Below, piece after piece: positions 8,623 to 16,881 of a DNA stretch of 28,279 nt. Every line of letters starts with the position of its first letter. The first letter of the stretch is position 1. The notes under the pieces are model-generated. The model saw only the letters and a list, made by a program, of their open reading frames with translations, made no database searches and had not been told where the DNA came from. The stretch comes from a virus. The stretch is taken from IMG/VR virus record IMGVR_UViG_3300036398_003426, positions 1 to 28,279 of that record. One strand, written 5' to 3'. The translations under genes were made by a program, and so were the position numbers.

Positions 8623-9662
8623 TATAATGGTACTGTTCCTCTTAATATTATTTCTGATAATGCGGTAGAATCTGTTCTAACTACACTTATACTTATCATG
8701 TCACCATCTTTCACTGAAAATGGTAATGAAACTATACCCCCATTAACTCTTATTATTGCAGCTGTGACATTTTGGATTTCCAATGTAACAAAACTTGCCA
8801 ACGTATCATTTTGGAAAGTTACAGTAGTTGGTGAACCGGGTAAAAATTGAAATATTGCCGTTATTGTTCTGTCATCTTTAGTTTCATCTTTAATTAATTT
8901 AACAACAGCTTTAGGTCTTTTAGTTTCAACCTCGTAAGATAAAATAGCTCTTTCCATACCAGGTTTCACTTCAAATTCATCTTCGTCTAAAATATAAGCT
9001 TGCATTTTAAGTTCATATGTTTGAACATAATATCTTTTCCCATCAATGTCGTCTATAGTTGATTCATCACCTATGCTTTCAAGAAGGATTGGAAAGAAAT
9101 GTCCTTTTATATTTACATATGATTGAGATGAAGCAAAAGTTGTTAATACTTTTTGATTTAACTTATTTAATTCGTTCATTCTAAAAGTGAAAAACCTAAC
9201 AGTATAAGTTAAATCAACACCAACAGGTTGGGGTATCATATAAACGTCAGCACCTTTTTTATTTCCATCCCATACTGGTACGGTCATATAAGGAAATTTA
9301 GCCCTAACAGGTATTTTAAAATCTGAAGGATTAGTACCAGGTTGAGCATCAGGTTTTCTTACAACTGAAACAAAAGGTATTTTAATATTTTTATATTTAT
9401 CTGAAGATTGCCATGTTTTAGTAAATTCAGCCCATCTTTGTGCTGTTAAAAAACTAACAGGTACTTTTTCACCATCAATTACAATACCCAATTTGTCTTC
9501 AACCCATTCAACAAAACCCTTATCCAAATCAGCATGGTCAACACCTCTGGGTAAATTAGTTTTATTTTTATCCAAATAATCATTGATATAAGCCTTTGGA
9601 CCACCTTGTGGATCTACCTGTCTTATGTCTAAATCTTTTTTAAATTTTTTTGGTAATGACAT
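8622..9662 (-). CDS. Tail sheath stabiliser/terminator-like protein (T4 gp15-like)
   Basis: This 346-residue protein is slightly longer than T4 gp15 (272 residues). The core at residues about 125-240 has the pattern I associate with gp15-type proteins: two conserved P-rich beta segments (FPYMTVPVW), then VDLTYTVRFFTFRMNEL, then KGHFFPILLESIGDES and YYVQTYELKMQAYIL. In T4, gp15 forms a hexamer capping the sheath and tube and contacting the neck. A C-terminal extension from about residue 260 (VVKLIKDE to the end) looks like an added beta-sandwich. It follows the gp14-like gene by three bases and overlaps the next gene by one, which supports a neck/tail operon. The assignment rests on pattern and context, not on a search. 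Confidence 0.5.
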   Translation of the reverse strand: MSLPKKFKKDLDIRQVDPQGGPKAYINDYLDKNKTNLPRGVDHADLDKGFVEWVEDKLGIVIDGEKVPVSFLTAQRWAEFTKTWQSSDKYKNIKIPFVSVVRKPDAQPGTNPSDFKIPVRAKFPYMTVPVWDGNKKGADVYMIPQPVGVDLTYTVRFFTFRMNELNKLNQKVLTTFASSQSYVNIKGHFFPILLESIGDESTIDDIDGKRYYVQTYELKMQAYILDEDEFEVKPGMERAILSYEVETKRPKAVVKLIKDETKDDRTITAIFQFLPGSPTTVTFQNDTLASFVTLEIQNVTAAIIRVNGGIVSLPFSVKDGDMISISVVRTDSTALSEIILRGTVPL

Positions 9663-9665
9663 ATA

Positions 9666-10184
9666 TTAATAATTTGGTAAAAATTCGTTCATATCTGCAT
9701 TTGTGCAAGTTATTGTTCTATAATAACCTTTGTATCCCAATCTTGTGTGTGAATTGTCTGAATATATTTTACCATCATTTGTTACTGTGAAGTATTTTAT
9801 ATTATCTTCGCGGTCGGAATATCCGATATAATCACCGTAATTTATATCACAATTTAACTCATCTAACTGTTCTTGGAAAATGGTAAAAATTAATTGTCCG
9901 TAATCCATATATCTATTCATACCACCAGAATAAGATTTATTTTGAGCTTCTTCTAATTTTAACTTAACCCTAAGCTCTTTAGGTGCTCTAAATTTAATTT
10001 CATTAGCTTTAGCCTCACCATAAACATCATCAACAAGTGTATCCTTTCTATCAACTTGGAATAATACAACGACAATGTTTAAATCACCTTCTAAATATTC
10101 ACGGGCCATTTCATTTTCGATGGAGAAGTCTGTCTCATCGTAAAATTTACCCATTCTATTTACCGGAAATCTTTTCTTAGCCAT
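9666..10184 (-). CDS. Neck protein-like (T4 gp14-like)
   Basis: This 172-residue protein carries a gp14-type pattern: residues about 50-60 (DTLVDDVYGEAKANEI), a central segment with G-x-x-x-Y-x-x-x-G (SGGMNRYMDYGQLIFTIF), and INYGDYIGYSDREDNIKYFTV, which resembles the gp14 segment ending in a G-D-x-I-Y step followed by a beta-hairpin. T4 gp14 is longer (256 residues) and joins gp13 in the neck that docks the tail to the head. Adjacency to a gp15-like gene and, across the helicase, to a gp13-like gene supports the call. The start is the ATG at 10184, 17 bp after an ATATTTAT box. Confidence 0.5.
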   Translation of the reverse strand: MAKKRFPVNRMGKFYDETDFSIENEMAREYLEGDLNIVVVLFQVDRKDTLVDDVYGEAKANEIKFRAPKELRVKLKLEEAQNKSYSGGMNRYMDYGQLIFTIFQEQLDELNCDINYGDYIGYSDREDNIKYFTVTNDGKIYSDNSHTRLGYKGYYRTITCTNADMNEFLPNY

Positions 10185-10267
10185 AGCGCACTTTTATTTC
10201 AATAAATATTTACTAAATCTGTATTTTCTTTATTTTCCACAGTTGATTATTATATTTATTTTTCATT
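10185..10267. promoter_or_regulatory. Divergent promoter region between leftward and rightward blocks
   Basis: This 83-bp AT-rich gap is where transcription direction switches. Each direction carries ATATTTAT on its own coding strand: 10202-10209 (minus, 17 bp from the gp14-like ATG) and 10252-10259 (plus, 8 bp from the helicase ATG). No Shine-Dalgarno-like GGAGG is present for either gene. Confidence 0.55.
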
Positions 10268-12085
10268 ATGGTAGATTTAACCAAATTAAAGAGTAAAACC
10301 ACTTTAGAGAAGATAAGAAATTATCAAGGAGGTAATGATCACATATTAAAAATGAAAAATAAATTAGAGAATGAGGGTTTTTATATTTTAACCCCTTCTC
10401 AAATATCTTACGTGGAAGAAAACATAGGTATAGAACCTACTAAGATTGATAAGATTGTTGAGATAACACCTTATTTGGGTGAACAATTGAAAGAAAAATA
10501 CAATTTAAAAAATATACCTGAAAAAGTTTTTATACAATTTGTTTTAGCTGAAAATGAAAAATCTTACCATGTAAAAGGTTTATTATATAAAAACCAAAAA
10601 GAAACTATTTTATTTCACATACCAAAAACACAATTATTAACAGATATGTTTTATGAACCTTATGAGGATTTAGAAGTAGATTTTGATTCCGTTAATAAGA
10701 TAAATAAAAAGGGTAGGTCATTGTTTAAACATCAAGAACAAGCTGTTAAATTCCTTCTTAAAAGAAAAAAATGTATACTTTCTGACGATATGGGGCTCGG
10801 AAAAACTGCAAGTTCTATTGCTGCAGCTTTATTATCTGGTGTTCAAAAAATATTGGTTATATGTCCTGCCAATGCTAAAATAAACTGGTTCCGTGAAATA
10901 ACTAATTTTATAAACGAAGAATATGTAACGATTGTTAAGTCAGGTTTTTGGCAACCCAAATTTTTCACTATTGTTAACTATGATATTTTAAATAGGTTTC
11001 ACGAAATAGAGGATAAAAGAAAAAAGACAGAACCTAAGAGTTATATTAATGAAGAAGGTTTTGATTTGATTATTGTTGATGAAGCTCATATGATTAAAAA
11101 TAAATCTTCAATAAGAGGTAAAATAGTTTCACAAATATCTGAGACGGTAGAAAATGTTTGGTTATTAACAGGAACACCAATAGCTAATAGACCTATGGAT
11201 TATTATAATCTTTTAAAAGTTTGTGAAGTACCTGTAGTTAGTAATTTCCAACATTTTGCTTATAGATATTGTGCAGCAAAATCATTCAACAAAAAACTTA
11301 AATCAGGTAAAGTTAAAAGAATTTGGTTAACTGACGGAGCTTCAAATTTAGAAGAATTACATCAAAAAACCAAAAACTATATTTTACGTAGAAAAAAAGA
11401 GGATCATTTAGATTTACCACCAAAAATTGTATCACCATTTTATTTAGACTTGGATAATAAAAAAGGTTATAAAGAGGCCTTTGATGATTATCTATTTTGG
11501 TTGGAGTTGGAGGGTAAAAAATTAGGTGTTGGTAGACAAATGGTTGAAATGGTTGTATTACGTAAATTTATATCTAAAGAAAAAGTACCAATGACTGTTG
11601 ATATGGTACAAAATTTTTTAGAACAATCTGAAGATAAAAAAATTATTGTTTTTACAGTATTCACGGAATCACTTAAAGAAATGAAAAAGATATTCGGTGA
11701 TATTGCTGTTTGTCATAACGGTGAAATGTCAGATAAGGAAAAACAAAAATCAATAGATGAATTTCAAAACAACCCAAATATCAGAGTATTCATAGGTAAT
11801 ATAATATCGGCAGGTTCAGCAATCACATTAACTGCATCAGATACGACGATATTTCATGATTTAGATTTTTCAGCATCCAACCATCAACAGGCTGAGGATA
11901 GAAATTACAGAATTTCACAAGATAAAACTGTGAATGTATATTACCCAATATTCCAAGACACTATCGAAGAAAAAATATTTGAGTTATTAGAAAAGAAAAA
12001 ATATATTTCTTCTACAATTTTAGGTGAAAAAAATAACGAATATTCTATATTATCAGATTTTATCTTATCTTTGACCCAAAAATAA
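10268..12085 (+). CDS. SNF2-family DEAH helicase/ATPase
   Basis: This 605-residue superfamily-2 protein has motif I DDMGLGKT at 173-180, motif II DEAH at 271-274, and motif III LLTGTPIANRP around 299-309. The C-terminal RecA-like lobe carries IIVFTVFTESLKEMK, the motif V segment AGSAITLTASDTTIFHDLD, and motif VI QAEDRNYRISQ at 541-551 with the expected arginines R545 and R548. The D-D-M-G-L-G-K-T and Q-x-x-D-R-x-x-R-I-x-Q forms are typical of SNF2/SMARCAL1-like enzymes, which translocate on double-stranded DNA and remodel or anneal branched structures. Residues 1-150 are an uncharacterised N-terminal domain. In phages such proteins are thought to act in replication-fork repair or recombination. 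It is odd that it lies between neck genes. Confidence 0.9.
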   Translation: MVDLTKLKSKTTLEKIRNYQGGNDHILKMKNKLENEGFYILTPSQISYVEENIGIEPTKIDKIVEITPYLGEQLKEKYNLKNIPEKVFIQFVLAENEKSYHVKGLLYKNQKETILFHIPKTQLLTDMFYEPYEDLEVDFDSVNKINKKGRSLFKHQEQAVKFLLKRKKCILSDDMGLGKTASSIAAALLSGVQKILVICPANAKINWFREITNFINEEYVTIVKSGFWQPKFFTIVNYDILNRFHEIEDKRKKTEPKSYINEEGFDLIIVDEAHMIKNKSSIRGKIVSQISETVENVWLLTGTPIANRPMDYYNLLKVCEVPVVSNFQHFAYRYCAAKSFNKKLKSGKVKRIWLTDGASNLEELHQKTKNYILRRKKEDHLDLPPKIVSPFYLDLDNKKGYKEAFDDYLFWLELEGKKLGVGRQMVEMVVLRKFISKEKVPMTVDMVQNFLEQSEDKKIIVFTVFTESLKEMKKIFGDIAVCHNGEMSDKEKQKSIDEFQNNPNIRVFIGNIISAGSAITLTASDTTIFHDLDFSASNHQQAEDRNYRISQDKTVNVYYPIFQDTIEEKIFELLEKKKYISSTILGEKNNEYSILSDFILSLTQK

Positions 12086-12114
12086 ATTTCACCGTTAATA
12101 TTACAAAGTTGTGG

Positions 12115-12122
12115 ATATTTAT
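12115..12122 (+). promoter_or_regulatory. ATATTTAT box 14 bp upstream of gp13-like gene
   Basis: GGATATTTATGAAATAAAG lies in the 51-bp gap after the helicase. The box ends 14 bases before the ATG, the same spacing as at 15108 and 26388. The downstream GAAATAAA also follows the box at 10202-10209. Confidence 0.5.
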
Positions 12123-12136
12123 GAAATAAAGTCCAC

Positions 12137-13282
12137 ATGTCACTTATAATAGAAGAAGCTGAAAAACAGAAATTATTTAGGCAAGTTAGACACAGATTGG
12201 GTGCTCCTCTCAGAAAAATTGAGTTGGATGATGAACAAATGTGTACTTTATTAGAAATCGCCATAGAAGACCACTCTTCATTCGTTAATGAATGGTTAAT
12301 TGAAACTCAATGGTCATCATTAGATGGTATTAATTTAGATACAGCGGATTTAAGTAAAGCGTTAACAACAAGAAGTTTAAACTATGAGGATTCTTTTACG
12401 TATGCTTACTCAAAAATTGTAGGTTTACAAGCAAGAGGTCCTTGGGAATTAAAACAAGATTATGTTGTTTTAGAAAATGGTAGACAAGTTTATCAAATAC
12501 CTGCAGGCAGAGAAATAAATGAAGTTCTATACTTTCAACCACCAACAGTAGACTATGCGTTATACTCAAACTACGGTTTTGGTGATTATGGTTTTGGTGG
12601 TGGTGTGGCTCAATTACCGTATGGTGCCGCAGGTGGTGGATTTGGTTATGGTGGGTTTTATTTGGCACCAGCATACGATATTGTATTAAGAAACGCGGAT
12701 TATAATTTAAAACAAAGAATTGTAAGTTCTCAATTAACTTATTGGGTAACAGGGGGACCAAACGGAACCAAATTATTACATTTATCACCACCCCCAGGAA
12801 GTAGATTATCTTTTGGAGGTGCTGGTTTTGCTGGAGGTCAAAAAATAAATGTAGGTGGTAGTAAAGTTTGGTATTGGTATTATGAAACAACTTCTGATGA
12901 AGAAAGACAAAGATGTCTTAATGCTAATAAAGATATTGTTAAATTACCATCAGATGTTCCTGTAGATGTTGTTAATTATACAGAACTTAATTCACCGTCT
13001 AAACAATGGGTTAGGGATTGGTTTACTGCTTTATGTAAAGAAACCCTAGGACGTGTTAGAGGTAAATTTGGTGGTGCTTTGGGTGTTACAGACGCTGAAG
13101 TAACCATGGATTACGAATCCTTATTAAGTGAGGCCAAGGAAGATAGAACTACTTTAACAGAAAGATTAACAGAAAGGTTAGAAAGATTACGTCCTGAAAA
13201 TATGTTAACACGAAAGGCAACTGAGGCTGAACAATTAAATAAAGCATTACAATATAGACCTTTAGGTATTACAGTAATATAA
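12137..13282 (+). CDS. Neck/head-completion protein (T4 gp13-like)
   Basis: This 381-residue protein opens VRHRLGAPLRKIELDDEQM, matching the start of gp13-type neck proteins (R-L-G-A-P then a D-D-x-Q helix). The middle (residues about 148-180) is an unusual Gly/Tyr-rich insertion with FGDYGFGGG and GGGFGYGGFY. The C-terminal part (KQWVRDWFTALCKETLGRVR, then FGGALGVTDAEV and MDYESLLSEAKED) matches the W-x-x-x-x-x-T-A-x-x-K-x-x-x-G-x-x-x-x-K-F segment conserved in the family before a charged helix. In T4, gp13 and gp14 form the neck that seals the filled head and receives the tail. The gene overlaps the next start by one base (TAATG). Confidence 0.65.
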   Translation: MSLIIEEAEKQKLFRQVRHRLGAPLRKIELDDEQMCTLLEIAIEDHSSFVNEWLIETQWSSLDGINLDTADLSKALTTRSLNYEDSFTYAYSKIVGLQARGPWELKQDYVVLENGRQVYQIPAGREINEVLYFQPPTVDYALYSNYGFGDYGFGGGVAQLPYGAAGGGFGYGGFYLAPAYDIVLRNADYNLKQRIVSSQLTYWVTGGPNGTKLLHLSPPPGSRLSFGGAGFAGGQKINVGGSKVWYWYYETTSDEERQRCLNANKDIVKLPSDVPVDVVNYTELNSPSKQWVRDWFTALCKETLGRVRGKFGGALGVTDAEVTMDYESLLSEAKEDRTTLTERLTERLERLRPENMLTRKATEAEQLNKALQYRPLGITVI

Positions 13283-15090
13283 TGGCTAACTTTTTCACAC
13301 GTCCAAAATTTGAGGATCGTCAATTGGTACAATATAGTGGTACCAGTATTACATTATCAGGTGAAACCAACATTTATCCAACTGGTTTATTAAGGATACA
13401 AAAAAATCCAGTACCTGGTTATGTTGCCACAGCAGCGGGTTGGGATGGTGAGGTTGTTTGGGGACCTGTTAGTGGTTTAACTTGGAATTTAAGTGCCTCT
13501 TGTAATAGTATAATAAACGTAGCTCAATTAGTTGCGTGTACAGATTCTGGTAGTACAATACAAATCACTTCAGGTGGTTTAACATTAGATGGTGGTACAA
13601 TACAATTTTTGGATCCACTTTCGGCTGGTACAGTTAATGATTATGCGTTAGTTTTAGATGGTTCAGGATATATCAAACAAATACCAACAAGTGCTATAAC
13701 ATCAACACCATCACCTTATATATTTGGATCACCCACCATTTCTATTATACCTTTGTCTGGTAATAACACAACATTATCAGATGGTAGTATAATATTAGGG
13801 GGTACTGGTAACACAATAAATGATAGTAGTTCACCATTATCAACGATTGTTAACGGTTATTTTAATGATATATATGATTCCGATTTTTCATTAATAAACG
13901 GTGGTTTATTTAACGTAATATCTGGACAGTCTTATGGTGTTATTACCAATGGTAGACAAAACACAATTATATCTAGATCCACCCTTACAAATCTTTCTGG
14001 TTGGAAAACAATTATTAATGGTAGACAAAACACAATTAATATAGTATCAGGTGAAACTGGTTACGAAACAATATTAAACGGTAGATTAAACAATATATTA
14101 GGAACATCGACATTAAACTCAACCATAATAAACGGTGATAGTAATGTTATTAGTGGATCTTCAAGTGCTAATAAATATAATACAGTATTAAATGGTTTAA
14201 GTAATTCCATAAATGAAGGTAATTTTAATTTTGTTAACGGTCAAGAAAATAGATTAAACGAAAAAGGTTTTTTTAATTTTGTTAACGGTCAAGAAAATAG
14301 ATTAAACGAAAGTAGTTATTCAGTAGCTTTTGGTAAATCAAATAATATAAACAATAGTGATTATAGTTTTATATTTGGTTTTAATAGTAAAATATTAGAA
14401 GCCAGTAATGGTAATGAAAATTCAAGAGTTATTTTAGGATCCAACTCATTAATTAGTGGTCAAACAAGTAGTGTTGTTATATTAGGTGATAATATAACAG
14501 GAAACTCATCCAATACCGTTTATGTACCTAATCTTAACATAGGTACTATAGGTAGTGGAACATCAATATTCAACTTAGGTATTGACGCTAATGGTAATGT
14601 TGTATCTGGTAGTACTGGTACTGGTGGTGGAGGAAGTGGTACATTTACTGGTAATACCTCAACATCTTGTATTACCGATTTATGGGTGAGTAACATTTAT
14701 GGTTGTAACAATAATTTAAACATTACTGGTGACACATATATCGCAGGTACATTATATGCAACATCAAAATCATTCGCCATACCACACCCAACTGAAAAAG
14801 ATAAACAATTAATTTATGGTTCATTAGAGGGTCCTGAAAATGGTGTATACCACAGAGGAAAATTAGTGGGTAATAACACAATTAACCTACCAGATTATTG
14901 GTCTTCTTTAGTAGATATAGAAACTGTAACCGTTACATTAACACCAAACGGTAGTTACCAAAAACTTTATGTTGTATCAATATTAGATAACAGTATTGTT
15001 GTAGGTTCTGAAGATAATATAACAATAAATTGTTTTTACACCGTATATGGTGAAAGAAAAGATATAAAAAAATTAGAAACTGAAATATGA
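13282..15090 (+). CDS. Fibre with YadA-like beta-roll and conserved C-terminal domain
   Basis: This 602-residue protein is translationally coupled to the gp13-like gene. The N-terminal segment (residues about 15-65) includes GETNIYPTGLLRIQKNP. Residues about 186-406 are tandem 14-20-residue repeats around I-x-N-G-x-x-N-x-I (TIVNGYFNDIYDS, VITNGRQNTIISRS, FNFVNGQENRLNE), resembling YadA/Hia-type head repeats that fold as a left-handed beta-roll in trimeric adhesins. Residues about 496-602 (KSFAIPHPTEKDKQLIYGSL, EGPENGVYHRGK, LPDYWSSLVD, TVTLTPNGSYQKLYV, YGERKD) match a C-terminal domain I know from virion proteins of marine T4-like phages. It is probably a trimeric receptor-binding or decorating fibre. 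Confidence 0.75.
   Translation: MANFFTRPKFEDRQLVQYSGTSITLSGETNIYPTGLLRIQKNPVPGYVATAAGWDGEVVWGPVSGLTWNLSASCNSIINVAQLVACTDSGSTIQITSGGLTLDGGTIQFLDPLSAGTVNDYALVLDGSGYIKQIPTSAITSTPSPYIFGSPTISIIPLSGNNTTLSDGSIILGGTGNTINDSSSPLSTIVNGYFNDIYDSDFSLINGGLFNVISGQSYGVITNGRQNTIISRSTLTNLSGWKTIINGRQNTINIVSGETGYETILNGRLNNILGTSTLNSTIINGDSNVISGSSSANKYNTVLNGLSNSINEGNFNFVNGQENRLNEKGFFNFVNGQENRLNESSYSVAFGKSNNINNSDYSFIFGFNSKILEASNGNENSRVILGSNSLISGQTSSVVILGDNITGNSSNTVYVPNLNIGTIGSGTSIFNLGIDANGNVVSGSTGTGGGGSGTFTGNTSTSCITDLWVSNIYGCNNNLNITGDTYIAGTLYATSKSFAIPHPTEKDKQLIYGSLEGPENGVYHRGKLVGNNTINLPDYWSSLVDIETVTVTLTPNGSYQKLYVVSILDNSIVVGSEDNITINCFYTVYGERKDIKKLETEI
14225..14314 (+). repeat. 48-bp tandem repeat inside beta-roll region
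   Basis: The segment encoding NFNFVNGQENRLNE is followed 48 bases later by an almost exact copy (gttaacggtcaagaaaatag at 14233 and again at 14281). It is one 16-residue beta-roll turn duplicated at DNA level, which suggests recent slippage or unequal exchange. Confidence 0.85.
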
Positions 15091-15107
15091 TAGTTAATTC
15101 TAAAGTA

Positions 15108-15115
15108 ATATTTAT
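15108..15115 (+). promoter_or_regulatory. ATATTTAT box 14 bp upstream of NPHQTS fibre
   Basis: GTAATATTTATTATAAAAG lies in the 39-bp gap before the next gene. The box ends 14 bases before the ATG at 15130. Confidence 0.5.
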
Positions 15116-15129
15116 TATAAAAGAATAAA

Positions 15130-16869
15130 ATGGGTAGAGATATTATAATAAAACCAAACAGAAACACCACGGGTACTGGTTTAGAACCAGTGATATATTT
15201 TAGTGGTGAGACAAATGCTACCATATCGTTAAAAGTTAATGATGATGGTTCGGTAGTGTTTGTTGGTAGTAATGGTGATATAACAAATATCAACAATTCT
15301 AACTTATTCGTTGGTGGTCCTATAATTACCGTACCTAGTGATATTAAATTTGTTGTAACAGGTAATTCGTTATTTTTTGGTTCTATTTCTGCAACAACAT
15401 TTTATGGTGACGGTTCTGGGTTAAGTGGTATTACAATATCTGGTATTACAGGTTTACAAAGTGCCTTAGATTTAAAAACTGATTTATCGTTATTTAGTTC
15501 ACATACCGCTAACACAAATAACCCGCATCAAACTTCTTTAGGTAATTTATTTGGAGGATCTGCACATACGCATACGATATCTGAAGTTATAAATTTACAA
15601 AGTAGTTTAGATTTAAAAACTGATTTATCGTTATTTAATTTACACACAGGGGATACTAACAATCCACATCAAACCTCTTTAGGTAATTTATTTGGCGGTT
15701 CAGCACATACGCATACAATAAGTGAAATCATAAATTTACAAAGTAGTTTAGATTTAAAAACGGATTTAACTCTTTTTAGTTCACATACCGCTAATACAAG
15801 TAACCCACATCAAACTTCTTTCTATCAATTAATTAGTACAGCTCATACACACACAATTTCTGATATAAATGATTTAAGTAATCAATTAAACTCTAAATTT
15901 AGTATTTCAGGTGGTACTGTTAATGGTGATGTACTAGTTTTGGGTAATGTAACAATTCTAGGTTCAGCGACAACAATAAATACATCGACATTATCAATAG
16001 CTGATAATGTTGTTACTTTAAATTCTAACATAACTGGGGGTACACCATTCCCAGGTCATTCTGGTATTGAAGTTTTACGTGGTTCAGGTACTACCGCGGC
16101 TCTTTTGTGGGAAGAACAAAGGTCACAATGGGAGGCTGGGTTACACGGATCCACAAAAAGAATTATTTTAGAAGGTGACAGTTTAGCTTTATTAAATTCG
16201 GGTCACACACATCCTATATCCGAAATCACAGGTTTACAAAGTGCCTTAGATTTAAAAACTGATTTATCGTTATTTAATTCACATACAGGTAACACAAGTA
16301 ACCCGCATCAAACTTCTTTAGGTAATTTATTTGGAGGATCTGCACATACGCATACGATATCTGAAGTTATAAATTTACAAACAAATTTAAATAATAAATT
16401 TAATACTTCAGGTGGTACAATTAGTGGTGACATTTTAGTTACAGGTTCAGTATCGGCAACAACATTTTATGGTAATGGACAATATTTGACAGGTTTAGTA
16501 ACTAATGATTTTTATGTAACAGGTGGTACTTTTAGTGGTGGGACTTTAACTCTTAATAGACAAAATGGTTCTGTAACTATTACCGGTTTTACTTCTGTTA
16601 ATACTGTTGATACTTTTGTCACTGGGTTCACCTATTCAAATAACAATTTAACAATATCTCAAAATCAAGGACAACTACCAATAAGTGTTAATATTAGTAC
16701 AATGACTGGGTTAACTGTTAATGGTAATATTTCTGCTACAACAATGACAACAACAACACCACTACCAAGTGATAATAGTACGACAGTACCAACAACTGCG
16801 TATGTACAAAATAAAATTGCCACAGCAACAGCACCACAAAATTTATTTAATTATTATAATTTCATTTAA
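15130..16869 (+). CDS. Tail fibre with NPHQTS/HTHT repeats
   Basis: This 579-residue protein contains repeated 47-residue units with TNNPHQTSLGNLFGGSAHTH, then TISEVINLQSSLDLKTDL, at residues about 105-260 and again at 357-430. The H-x-H steps (HTHT) recall the metal-binding histidine motifs of T4 gp12 and gp37, which coordinate ions on the trimer axis; metal binding here is inferred. Residues about 285-355 (ADNVVTLNSNITGG, GIEVLRGSGTTAALLWEE, QWEAGLHGS) are a domain common in phage fibres. Residues 435-465 are the module shared with the giant minus-strand fibre. The end (PLPSDNSTTVPTTAYVQNKI) resembles a widespread phage fibre C-terminal segment. It is probably a trimeric fibre shaft. It leads a run of closely spaced rightward genes. 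Confidence 0.8.
   Translation: MGRDIIIKPNRNTTGTGLEPVIYFSGETNATISLKVNDDGSVVFVGSNGDITNINNSNLFVGGPIITVPSDIKFVVTGNSLFFGSISATTFYGDGSGLSGITISGITGLQSALDLKTDLSLFSSHTANTNNPHQTSLGNLFGGSAHTHTISEVINLQSSLDLKTDLSLFNLHTGDTNNPHQTSLGNLFGGSAHTHTISEIINLQSSLDLKTDLTLFSSHTANTSNPHQTSFYQLISTAHTHTISDINDLSNQLNSKFSISGGTVNGDVLVLGNVTILGSATTINTSTLSIADNVVTLNSNITGGTPFPGHSGIEVLRGSGTTAALLWEEQRSQWEAGLHGSTKRIILEGDSLALLNSGHTHPISEITGLQSALDLKTDLSLFNSHTGNTSNPHQTSLGNLFGGSAHTHTISEVINLQTNLNNKFNTSGGTISGDILVTGSVSATTFYGNGQYLTGLVTNDFYVTGGTFSGGTLTLNRQNGSVTITGFTSVNTVDTFVTGFTYSNNNLTISQNQGQLPISVNISTMTGLTVNGNISATTMTTTTPLPSDNSTTVPTTAYVQNKIATATAPQNLFNYYNFI
15448..15601 (+). repeat. First copy of 154-bp in-frame direct repeat
   Basis: It matches 16228-16381 at 150 of 154 positions by my alignment, including an exact 83-base run (15519-15601) and an exact 49-base run (15448-15496). 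The offset is 780 bases, so recombination would remove or add exactly 260 codons. Confidence 0.85.
15481..15762 (+). repeat. 141-bp tandem repeats, two full units plus a diverged third
   Basis: Units start at 15481 and 15622, and a third diverged unit starts at 15763 (gatttatcg/gatttaac phases). The period is 141 bases or 47 codons. Each unit encodes one NPHQTS segment and one HTHTIS segment. Confidence 0.85.
16228..16381 (+). repeat. Second copy of 154-bp in-frame direct repeat
   Basis: This is the partner of 15448-15601. Between the copies lies the beta-domain with GIEVLRGSG, which would be lost on recombination. Confidence 0.85.
16433..16524 (+). repeat. Right arm of 92-bp inverted repeat between two fibre genes
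   Basis: This is the inverted partner of 4630-4721 (88 of 92 identical; 16475-16524 is a perfect 50-base match). It encodes residues about 435-465 of this fibre in the same frame as residues 76-106 of the giant fibre. Confidence 0.9.
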
Positions 16870-16881
16870 AAAATATAAAAC

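Noticed and set aside
12396-12890. Minus-strand open frame of 164 codons
   Set aside because: It lies wholly inside the gp13-like gene, is rich in His/Leu/Asn from the reverse of Gly/Tyr codons, and has no start signal.
15481-16381. Regularly spaced repeats resembling a CRISPR array
   Set aside because: The repeats are 141 bp, translate in frame as NPHQTS/HTHT units of a fibre, and have no unique spacers of uniform size or cas genes.
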